Shown piece after piece: positions 34,868-42,486 of a stretch of 64,000 bases of DNA. Source of the DNA: JAVXGM01 sp036657395. GTDB taxonomy: Bacteria; Bacillota; Clostridia; Peptostreptococcales; Anaerovoracaceae. The stretch is taken from contig JAVXGM010000002.1 in assembly GCA_036657395.1 (NCBI GenBank), positions 62,001 through 126,000 of the forward strand, read 5' to 3'. The stretch's first letter is position 1, and the number at the start of each line of letters is the position of its first letter. Made by a program: the position numbers and the translations under genes. The notes under the pieces were generated by a model. The model did not search any database. It saw only the letters and a program-made list of their open reading frames with translations, and had not been told where the DNA came from.

Positions 34868-35323
34868 ATGACTAGAAACGAAGCAAGAGAATTAGTAATG
34901 CAGCTTTTATTTCAAATGGAAGCACATAACGATTACAGTAACGAAATCCAGAAAAAACATTTAGATGACAATTTTACTAAAGGTGGTCAAAGAAAGTATG
35001 CTGAGGCTCTTTCCACAGCGATTATCACCAATTTGGATGAAATAGATAAGAAAATTGATAGAAGCAGTCACAAATGGTCCACTAAAAGAATGCCTAAGGT
35101 AGATCTTGCCATTACTCGACTTGCTGCTGCTGAAATTATTTATTTAGATGACATTCCTGATGCAGTAGCTATCAACGAAGCGGTTGATATGATCAAAAAA
35201 TACAGCGATGAAAGTTCAAAGAAATTCATTAACGGTGTTTTAGGTCAGGTCGCTAGAATCAAAGACGAAGTTGAAGCCGAACTAGCTCCTGAAAGTGATG
35301 AACCCAAAAAAGAAGATGAATAA
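34868..35323 (+). CDS. nusB: Transcription antitermination factor NusB
   Basis: RNA-binding helical protein (boxA, with NusE/S10) for rRNA antitermination and ribosome biogenesis, 151 residues. TRNEARELVMQLLFQMEAH and the C-terminal MPKVDLAITRLAAAEIIYLDDIPDAVAINEAVDMIKKYSDESSKKFINGVLG-type signature are diagnostic. It has a short acidic tail after the conserved end, overlapping the next gene by 8 bases. Confidence 0.97.
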   Translation: MTRNEARELVMQLLFQMEAHNDYSNEIQKKHLDDNFTKGGQRKYAEALSTAIITNLDEIDKKIDRSSHKWSTKRMPKVDLAITRLAAAEIIYLDDIPDAVAINEAVDMIKKYSDESSKKFINGVLGQVARIKDEVEAELAPESDEPKKEDE

Positions 35324-36263
35324 AGAGTATATACTAGGGATAGACACGAGTAATTATAAGACTTCTGTCGCAATTACAGACAGGGACAAAAATATTATTT
35401 GTGATTTGAGAAAATTACTCACAGTAAAACAGGGCGAACGTGGATTGAGACAATCCGACGCCCTTTTTCAACATATTGAAACTTTTCCAGCTCTTTTAAA
35501 AGAGGCACTAATTGGAGATAGAAATACCAATATCTGTGGAGTCGCTTATTCGGATAAGCCTCGTCAGATCCCTGGCTCATATATGCCTGTATTTAAGGCA
35601 GGAGAGAGTTTCGCACATACGATAAGCCAAGCTTTAAACATTCCCATCTTTTCATTTTCACACCAAGAAGGCCACATTGAAGCGATTAAAATCGGTAGTC
35701 CATTTGAAAAGATGGACAAATTTCTCTCGTATCATCTTTCTGGCGGAACCTGTGAGCTACTTAAAATAGGTCAAAGTAAAATTAATATTATAGGTGGTTC
35801 TAAAGATATTTCCTTTGGACAAGTTATCGATAGAGTAGGTGTTGCCTTAGGTATGGCATTTCCTGCAGGAGAGGAAATGGATCAACTGGCTTTAACTGCC
35901 ACTAAATCCACTAAAGTATTAAAGAAAATCACAGTAAAAGACACATGGATTAACCTGTCAGGCATTGAAACTCAGTGCACTAGAGCGTCATCCATGGAAG
36001 ATATAGATATCCAAGGCTTGATAAGAGAACTATTTGATAGAATTTCAGATTCCATCGTTGAGTTGACAGAAAACGCAATTCAGTTAACTTGCATTCATAA
36101 TGTAATGTTTACCGGAGGCGTGGCTTCTAGTAAGTACATAAGAGGGAAAATTCAACTTTATTTTGAGAAAAGCAGCGTAAATATCCATTTTGGAGACCCA
36201 AAGCTATCTCAAGACAACGGAGTAGGCATTGCATTTTTGGGGGGAGATAAGCTATGGGGATGA
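35316..36263 (+). CDS. Kae1/TsaD-like protein (TsaD paralogue)
   Basis: 315 residues from ATG 35316, overlapping the nusB stop; the longer frame from 35295 is not needed. ASKHA fold: N-terminal YILGIDTSNYKTSVAI, metal site FSFSHQEGHIEAI (H-x3-H), YHLSGGTCELLKIG, FGQVIDRVGVALGMAFPAGEEMDQLAL and TGGVASSKYI. These are related to TsaD, the t6A-forming enzyme, but the His motif and flanks are divergent, and TsaD partners (TsaB/TsaE) are not nearby. It takes the place of folD in the Bacillus nusB-folD-xseA order. Its role is unknown. Confidence 0.83.
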   Translation: MNKEYILGIDTSNYKTSVAITDRDKNIICDLRKLLTVKQGERGLRQSDALFQHIETFPALLKEALIGDRNTNICGVAYSDKPRQIPGSYMPVFKAGESFAHTISQALNIPIFSFSHQEGHIEAIKIGSPFEKMDKFLSYHLSGGTCELLKIGQSKINIIGGSKDISFGQVIDRVGVALGMAFPAGEEMDQLALTATKSTKVLKKITVKDTWINLSGIETQCTRASSMEDIDIQGLIRELFDRISDSIVELTENAIQLTCIHNVMFTGGVASSKYIRGKIQLYFEKSSVNIHFGDPKLSQDNGVGIAFLGGDKLWG

Positions 36264-37462
36264 AACCGATAAAAGTAGCACAATTAAATGGATATATAAA
36301 AAGGGTATTACAAACAGATCCACTACTTGGAAATGTCTCTGTTATTGGAGAAATCTCCAACTTAAAGTTTCATGGATCTGGCCATGTGTACTTCACCTTA
36401 AAGGATGATAAGAGCAAATTAAACTGTTTTCTGGCAGCAGAGAATTTAAAAAATATTCACTATGAACTTGCAGATGGTATGGAAATAACCGTAAGCGGTT
36501 ATATTTATCTTTATGAACGAGGCGGCAGTTACTCCCTAAATGTTAAAGACATTCAAGTAGAAGGCAAAGGAGATCTTAATAAAGCCTTTGAACAGCTGAA
36601 GCTAAAGCTTTTAGAGGAAGGTCTATTTGAAGATAGACATAAAAAAGAGCTCCCTTTTTTCCCAGAGAGGATTGCGGTAGTTACCTCCCGGACTGGTGCA
36701 GCCATTGAGGATGTACTGCGAATCATTAAAAACAAGAACAACTATGTGGATGTACTCATTTATCCAGTTTTGGTCCAAGGTCCAAATGCAGCAGGTGAAA
36801 TTGCAAGTGCAATTGACAACCTAAATGAAAATTTCACAGATATAGACTTAATTATTACCGGCCGTGGTGGTGGTGGAATAGAGGATCTTTGGGCCTTCAA
36901 TGAAGAAATTGTAGCCAGAAGCATATTTGCATCACGTATTCCTGTTATTTCAGCAGTAGGCCATGAAATCGATGTGACCATTTCTGATTTTGTTGCAGAT
37001 AAAAGAGCTGAAACACCTACAGCAGCAGCTTCTATGGCAGTTCCAGATATAGAAGCACTTAAAGAAGCTATTGATGCTATATGCCTTGGAATTAAGGATG
37101 GAGTACAGGAGAATATACATTATAAAGAAACCCTACTTGATCATTGTGGGCTAGATGTGTTTAAAAAAGAATTGAAGACTAGAATTTCTTTTGAAGAAAT
37201 GGCAATTGAAAATATAAGGAGCAATAATGTTGCGGTTTTACAAGAGTTTATAAACAAAAAGAGACAACAGATAGAAATTCTTAAAATTAATCTAGAAAAC
37301 CTTAATCCGCAAAACATTATGAAACGTGGATATGCGGCAATAACCAATGAAAAAGGAATGTTTGTAACGAGAGTGGACAAGTTAAATGTAGGAGAACACC
37401 TACAATTAGCTTTTGCGGATGGCGACGCCAATTGTAAAGTATTAGAAATAAATAAAAAATAA
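36254..37462 (+). CDS. xseA: Exodeoxyribonuclease VII large subunit
   Basis: Single-strand-specific exonuclease catalytic subunit, 402 residues. OB-fold N-terminus (VIGEISNLKFHGSGHVYFTLKDD), then catalytic core with RIAVVTSRTGAAIEDVL, IITGRGGGGIEDLWAFNEE, and VISAVGHEIDVTISDFVADKRAETPTAAA. A coiled-coil arm at 300-365 binds XseB, and the end has ILKRGYA-like NIMKRGYAAITN. It overlaps the preceding gene by 10 bases and is followed by xseB. Confidence 0.98.
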   Translation: MGMKPIKVAQLNGYIKRVLQTDPLLGNVSVIGEISNLKFHGSGHVYFTLKDDKSKLNCFLAAENLKNIHYELADGMEITVSGYIYLYERGGSYSLNVKDIQVEGKGDLNKAFEQLKLKLLEEGLFEDRHKKELPFFPERIAVVTSRTGAAIEDVLRIIKNKNNYVDVLIYPVLVQGPNAAGEIASAIDNLNENFTDIDLIITGRGGGGIEDLWAFNEEIVARSIFASRIPVISAVGHEIDVTISDFVADKRAETPTAAASMAVPDIEALKEAIDAICLGIKDGVQENIHYKETLLDHCGLDVFKKELKTRISFEEMAIENIRSNNVAVLQEFINKKRQQIEILKINLENLNPQNIMKRGYAAITNEKGMFVTRVDKLNVGEHLQLAFADGDANCKVLEINKK

Positions 37463-37472
37463 GGAGGAGATA

Positions 37473-37661
37473 ATGAGCGAAAAAAAAATGACATTTGAAG
37501 AAGCTTTTGAGAAACTTCAAACAACAGCGAAAAATTTAAAAGCAGAAGACATTAACTTAGAGGACGCCTTAAAAAACTTTGAAAATGGGATTGAGTACCA
37601 TAAACAATGCACAGACATACTAAACAAAGCAAAACAAAAAATAGAAACCTACGAAAAATAA
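37473..37661 (+). CDS. xseB: Exodeoxyribonuclease VII small subunit
   Basis: 62-residue helical protein that binds the XseA coiled-coil arm: MTFEEAFEKLQTTAKNL, then EDINLEDALKNFENGIEYHKQC and a Lys-rich tail. AAGGAGGAGATA precedes the ATG, 10 bases after xseA. Confidence 0.96.
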   Translation: MSEKKMTFEEAFEKLQTTAKNLKAEDINLEDALKNFENGIEYHKQCTDILNKAKQKIETYEK

Positions 37662-37678
37662 GAGAGGGGAGAGTTCCG

Positions 37679-38575
37679 ATGAAAGACAAAACATTTTTAG
37701 ATTATAAGGATTTTTTTGAAGAGTATATGATGGATTTTCTACCAGAAATTGATAATAAAAGTATTACCCTTTATGATGCAATTAAATATAGTTTGTCTGC
37801 AGGAGGCAAACGAATTAGACCGGTATTGCTTCTTGCCACCTGTGAATTTGTAGGTGGAGATATTAAAGCTGCCATCCCTTACGCTTGCGCAATAGAGTAC
37901 ATGCATACTTACTCTTTAATTCATGACGATTTACCAGCTATGGACGATGACGAGCTGAGAAGAGGCCAACCAACCAATCACATCGTGTTTGGAGAGGCTG
38001 CCGCAATTCTTGCAGGAGATGGACTTCAGGCTGCAGCATATGAAACAATGTGTATTGATAAAATGTTGTATTTTGACCAACCAGAAGAATTGAAAAAAAG
38101 AATCAGAGCTGAATATGAGATTACAAAGGGTGCAGGATGTCGAGGTATGGTTGCTGGTCAACTTGCTGATATTGAATCAGAAGGTAAGGCTTGCTCAAAA
38201 GAGATGCTTGATTATATCCATTTAACAAAGACTGCAGCTCTAATTGTTGCCGCAGTAAGAGCTGGAGCACAACTTGGTGGAGCAGATAAAGAAATGCTTA
38301 ACAACCTGACACTTTATGCAGAACATCTAGGGCTTGCTTTCCAGATTAGAGATGACATTTTAGATGTTGAGGGTAGTGAAGAAGAAATGGGCAAAAAAAC
38401 TGGTAAGGATTTTGAAAAACAAAAGTCTACTTATCCGTGTGTTTATGGACTTGAAGAGTCTAAGGTAAAACTGATGGAGATGACAGAAAATGCAATTGCC
38501 ATCCTTGCACCTTATTACGATAATGCAGAAGTCCTTACAGATTTAGCAAAAAGTCTAGCCATAAGAGATCAATAA
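37679..38575 (+). CDS. ispA: Polyprenyl (farnesyl) diphosphate synthase
   Basis: Condenses IPP with DMAPP/GPP to make farnesyl diphosphate. ATG 37679 is chosen (GAGAGGGGAGAG upstream), giving 298 residues; the longer frame from 37607 overlaps xseB. Motifs: SAGGKRIRPVLLLA, first Asp-rich DDLPAMDDDELRRG, KTAALIVAAVRAGAQLGG and second Asp-rich FQIRDDILDVEG. It lies in the xseB-ispA-dxs order common in Firmicutes. Confidence 0.96.
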   Translation: MKDKTFLDYKDFFEEYMMDFLPEIDNKSITLYDAIKYSLSAGGKRIRPVLLLATCEFVGGDIKAAIPYACAIEYMHTYSLIHDDLPAMDDDELRRGQPTNHIVFGEAAAILAGDGLQAAAYETMCIDKMLYFDQPEELKKRIRAEYEITKGAGCRGMVAGQLADIESEGKACSKEMLDYIHLTKTAALIVAAVRAGAQLGGADKEMLNNLTLYAEHLGLAFQIRDDILDVEGSEEEMGKKTGKDFEKQKSTYPCVYGLEESKVKLMEMTENAIAILAPYYDNAEVLTDLAKSLAIRDQ

Positions 38576-38589
38576 AAAGCGCAAGGAGC

Positions 38590-40476
38590 ATGTACAGAAT
38601 GACTAAGAAACTTATAGATTATGATTTTCCAAGTGAATTAAAAAATATGACAAATTACGAATTAGAGCTATTATCCTATGATATTCGTGATTTTCTTATT
38701 GGCAATATATCTAAAACAGGTGGACATCTAGCATCTAATTTAGGTATAGTTGAACTTACTATTGCTCTGCATAAGGTTTTCAACACACCAGAGGACAAAT
38801 TGACTTGGGATGTTGGACACCAAACATATGTCCATAAAATTCTTACAGGTCGTGCCAAAGAATTTTCAACCCTTCGAAAATTTGGAGGTATGAGCGGATT
38901 TCCCAAAGTAAAAGATAGCCCTTATGATACATTTGATACAGGACACAGTAGCACATCTATATCTTCAGCTGCTGGAATAGCTGCAGCAAGGGATTTATCT
39001 GGAGAATTATATAAGGTTGCTGCAATTATTGGTGATGGTGCTCTTACAGGCGGTCTTGCTTACGAGGCACTAAACAATGTTGGTGTATCAAAGACCAACG
39101 TAATTGTTATTTTAAACGACAATGGAATGTCAATCTCTCCTAATACAGGGGGTGTATCCAAATATTTAGGCAGACTGAGAAGTTCTAGTAAATACACTAG
39201 CTTTAAAAAGGCTATTAAGCAAAACCTTTCAAAAATTCCTGTAATCGGAAATGGAATGGTTTGCGGAATGCAGCATATGAGGGACTCTCTTAAATATGCT
39301 GTATTAGACGGTATTATGTTTGAAGAATTAGGTTTTAAGTATTTTGGACCTGTAGATGGTCATGATATTCAAGAACTTACCAAAACCCTTGAACTAGCCA
39401 AGGAGGTTAATGGGCCAGTATTCGTTCACGTAATCACTAAAAAGGGAAAAGGCTATCGTAATGCAGAGATGACTCCCAGCAAATTTCATGGAACAGGACC
39501 CTTTAATCCTACTACTGGAATTGAAAATAAAATTGGTCCTAAGGAAACATATTCCTCAGTATTTGGAAATAAGCTCCTTGAAATGGCTACAAAGAACAAG
39601 AAAATTCTTGCCGTTTCTGCGGCCATGATTGAAGGCACTGGACTAGAATCTTTTCAAAGACGATATCCAAAGAGGGTTTTCGATGTAGGCATTGCAGAGG
39701 CCCATGGAGTAACATTTGCAGCAGGCCTTGCAAGACAAGGATACAAACCCGTTGTAGCCATATATTCTACCTTCCTACAGCGATCATATGATCAAATTAT
39801 GGAAGATGTTTGTCTGCAAAACTTACCAGTTGTTTTTGGGATTGATAGGGCAGGAATTGTAGGCGCTGACGGAGAAACCCACCATGGGATTTTCGACTTG
39901 TCATACTTAAGCCATATGCCTAATATGACTATTATGTCCCCTATGGATAAGGGTGAGTTAGAAGCAATGATGGAATATGCTATGACTCTGCCAGGGCCTT
40001 GTGCTATCAGGTATCCTAAAGGACAAGCATTTGGAGCTTCTTCAGATAGAAGCTTAGATAGTGGGAGTTATGTAATAAAAGAAGGAAAAGACGTTGAAAT
40101 CTGGGCTATTGGAAACATGGCGAACACTGGACTTACTGTGTGCCAAGAATTGAAAAAAATGAACATTGATGCAGGACTAGTTAACGGAAGATTTGTAAAA
40201 CCCTTGGACATTCAAGGATTACAGGATTCTGCAAATAGGACTAAACTTATTATCACTTTGGAAGATAATGTGCTTTCAGGAGGTTTTGGTCAGGCAATAA
40301 AGGTTGCTTTATCTGAAACTAATACTCCAGTGGAAAACATAGGCTGGCCAGATAAATTTATTGAACATGGCTCATGTGATGAGCTTTATCACAAGTATGG
40401 ATTAGACCGACAAGGTATAACGGAAAGGATATGTGAATCGATTGAAAGACAGACTGGATGTTCTCCTAGTAAATAA
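38590..40476 (+). CDS. dxs: 1-deoxy-D-xylulose-5-phosphate synthase
   Basis: First enzyme of the MEP isoprenoid pathway: condenses pyruvate and glyceraldehyde 3-phosphate using ThDP. 628 residues; ATG 38590 and ATG 38599 are both possible, with AGGAG sitting close to the first. Motifs: TWDVGHQTYVHKILTGR, ThDP-binding GDGALTGGLAYEALNN...NDN, the transketolase central FDVGIAEAHGVTFAAGLA and DRAGIVGADGETHHGIFDLSYL. It overlaps tlyA by 44 bases. Confidence 0.97.
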   Translation: MYRMTKKLIDYDFPSELKNMTNYELELLSYDIRDFLIGNISKTGGHLASNLGIVELTIALHKVFNTPEDKLTWDVGHQTYVHKILTGRAKEFSTLRKFGGMSGFPKVKDSPYDTFDTGHSSTSISSAAGIAAARDLSGELYKVAAIIGDGALTGGLAYEALNNVGVSKTNVIVILNDNGMSISPNTGGVSKYLGRLRSSSKYTSFKKAIKQNLSKIPVIGNGMVCGMQHMRDSLKYAVLDGIMFEELGFKYFGPVDGHDIQELTKTLELAKEVNGPVFVHVITKKGKGYRNAEMTPSKFHGTGPFNPTTGIENKIGPKETYSSVFGNKLLEMATKNKKILAVSAAMIEGTGLESFQRRYPKRVFDVGIAEAHGVTFAAGLARQGYKPVVAIYSTFLQRSYDQIMEDVCLQNLPVVFGIDRAGIVGADGETHHGIFDLSYLSHMPNMTIMSPMDKGELEAMMEYAMTLPGPCAIRYPKGQAFGASSDRSLDSGSYVIKEGKDVEIWAIGNMANTGLTVCQELKKMNIDAGLVNGRFVKPLDIQGLQDSANRTKLIITLEDNVLSGGFGQAIKVALSETNTPVENIGWPDKFIEHGSCDELYHKYGLDRQGITERICESIERQTGCSPSK

Positions 40477-41239
40477 AGGATTGTTTACTTCCCGGGAAAA
40501 GGCTAAAGCTTCTATTATGGCAGGCCTTATATACGTAGACGGACAGCGAGTGGATAAAGCAGGCACCGCTGTAAACCATGAAGCAGAGATTAAAATTAAG
40601 GAAAATCTTTGCCCCTACGTAAGTCGTGGAGGTCTAAAACTGGAAAAGTCCATGGTGGAATTTAGGTTTCGCCTTGATAATACCGTTGCTGTAGACATTG
40701 GCGCATCAACTGGAGGCTTTACAGATTGTATGTTGCAAAACGGTGCAAGAAAAGTGTTTGCAATTGACGTAGGATATGGACAACTAGACTGGAAGCTGAG
40801 AAATGACCCTAGAGTAGTAAACATGGAAAAAGTAAACATACGTTATTTAGACATAGATACTATAGATAAAGATGTAGATTTCATTAGTATTGATGTTTCC
40901 TTTATTTCGCTAAATTTAGTATTCCCAGTTGCTGCAAAGCTTCTATCACCAGAAGGTAATCTGGTTTGCCTAGTAAAACCTCAATTTGAGGCGGGAAGAG
41001 AGCAAGTAGGAAAAAAGGGAATCATCAGGGATAGAAATGTCCATGAGGAGGTTATTAAGAACGTTATTGCTTACGGGAAAAAACAAGGATTATATCCATA
41101 TGGACTTACATTTTCTCCTGTGACTGGTGCGAAGGGCAATATTGAATACTTACTTCATTTAAAGAAAACAGCCCCCCTATTAGATATTGATTTATCAATT
41201 GAAACTCTAGTTAACCTTTCCCACGAAGAGTTGGAATAA
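40433..41239 (+). CDS. tlyA: TlyA-family rRNA 2'-O-methyltransferase
   Basis: S4-domain/FtsJ-type methyltransferase of 268 residues from GTG 40433 (GGAAAGGATAT upstream). S4 RNA-binding domain at the N-terminus: RLDVLLVNKGLFTSREKAKASIMAGLIYVDG. The methyltransferase shows YVSRGGLKLEKS, VDIGASTGGFTDCMLQNGA, FISIDVSFISLNLV and LVKPQFE. In mycobacteria TlyA 2'-O-methylates 16S/23S rRNA. In many clostridia it precedes argR-recN-spoIVB-spo0A; those are not here. Confidence 0.95.
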   Translation: MNRLKDRLDVLLVNKGLFTSREKAKASIMAGLIYVDGQRVDKAGTAVNHEAEIKIKENLCPYVSRGGLKLEKSMVEFRFRLDNTVAVDIGASTGGFTDCMLQNGARKVFAIDVGYGQLDWKLRNDPRVVNMEKVNIRYLDIDTIDKDVDFISIDVSFISLNLVFPVAAKLLSPEGNLVCLVKPQFEAGREQVGKKGIIRDRNVHEEVIKNVIAYGKKQGLYPYGLTFSPVTGAKGNIEYLLHLKKTAPLLDIDLSIETLVNLSHEELE

Positions 41240-41270
41240 AAATGATTTATTAGTAGAAAAAGGAGGAAAA

Positions 41271-42461
41271 ATGAAATTATCAAAAAAAGTATTATCAATG
41301 CAGCTATCACCAATCAGAAAGTTTAATATTTTGGCTCAAGAAGCTAAAGAGGCTGGCAAGAAGGTTTACCAACTTAATATTGGACAACCCGACATTGAAA
41401 CACCACCATGTTTTATGGAGGCCATCCGAAACTTTGATGATAAGGTTATTGCCTACGCTGAATCGAATGGAGCTACTATTTTACAAGATGCTATTATCCA
41501 GTATTTTAAAAGATATGATATGAATTATACCAGAAATCAAGTTTTGATCACCAATGGTGGTTCAGAAGCCTTAAATATGATTTTCACTTCCATTTTAGAT
41601 TCTGATGAAGAAGTTTTAATGCCTGAGCCATTTTATACAAATTACCATACATTTGTTACTGGGGCTGGTGGTAAAGTTATGCCTATCACAACTAGCCCAG
41701 AAGAAGGATATCACTATGCAAACAAAGAAAAAATTGAAAAGGTAATTACCCCCCAAACTAAGGCAATATGCTGTATAAGTCCAGGAAATCCGACAGGTAC
41801 AGTTCTCACAATTGACGAAATGAAACTTATCGGTGATATTGCAAAGGAACACGATTTGTGGATCATTGCTGACGAAGTTTACAGAGAATTTGCCTATGAC
41901 AATAGGGATGCAACTTCATTTGGCATGATTGATGATATAGCAGATAGAGTACTTATTGTTGACTCTGTTTCCAAAAGATTCTCAGCTTGTGGAGCAAGAA
42001 TTGGTTGCCTGATTTCAAAAAACAAAGAATTCATGGCTAATGTAATTAAAATTGCCCAGGGAAGGCTTTGTTGCCCAACGATTGAACAGATTGGTGCTGC
42101 TGCACTTTATCAACTTCCAACCTCATATTATGATGAAGTAAGGGTTGAATATGAAGGGCGAAGAGATGCTGTTTATGAAGAATTAATGAAGATTCCAGAT
42201 GTTGTTTGCCAAAAACCTGGTGGAGCATTTTACATGACTGCAAAACTTCCTGTGGATAATGTGGAAAATTTCCTAATTTGGCTACTTAAAGAGTTTGATG
42301 ACAAGGGTGAAACTGTAATGTTTGCACCAGCAGAAGGATTCTACGCAACGCCTGGCCTTGGAACGAATGAGATGCGTATTGCCTATGTTTTAAATAAGAA
42401 AGATATGGTTCGTGGCGTACAACTTATTAGAATGGGAATTGAAGCTTATAACAAGAAATAA
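41271..42461 (+). CDS. Class I/II PLP-dependent aminotransferase
   Basis: 396-residue aspartate-aminotransferase-fold enzyme. QLNIGQPDIETPPCF, ITNGGSEALNMIF, the CCISPGNPTGTVLT loop, IIADEVYREFAYD, and PLP lysine in VDSVSKRFSACGARIG are visible, with C-terminal GTNEMRIAYVL. It is probably an aspartate or aromatic/branched-chain aminotransferase; the substrate is not determinable. It has a strong AAAGGAGGAAAA RBS, and lies between tlyA and mutS. Confidence 0.92.
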   Translation: MKLSKKVLSMQLSPIRKFNILAQEAKEAGKKVYQLNIGQPDIETPPCFMEAIRNFDDKVIAYAESNGATILQDAIIQYFKRYDMNYTRNQVLITNGGSEALNMIFTSILDSDEEVLMPEPFYTNYHTFVTGAGGKVMPITTSPEEGYHYANKEKIEKVITPQTKAICCISPGNPTGTVLTIDEMKLIGDIAKEHDLWIIADEVYREFAYDNRDATSFGMIDDIADRVLIVDSVSKRFSACGARIGCLISKNKEFMANVIKIAQGRLCCPTIEQIGAAALYQLPTSYYDEVRVEYEGRRDAVYEELMKIPDVVCQKPGGAFYMTAKLPVDNVENFLIWLLKEFDDKGETVMFAPAEGFYATPGLGTNEMRIAYVLNKKDMVRGVQLIRMGIEAYNKK

Positions 42462-42486
42462 GCCAATGAAAAGAAGGGAGAAGTAA

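Noticed and set aside
35316..36263. Annotation as genuine tsaD
   Set aside because: The His motif and surrounding sequence are divergent, and the position beside nusB is that of the clostridial paralogue.
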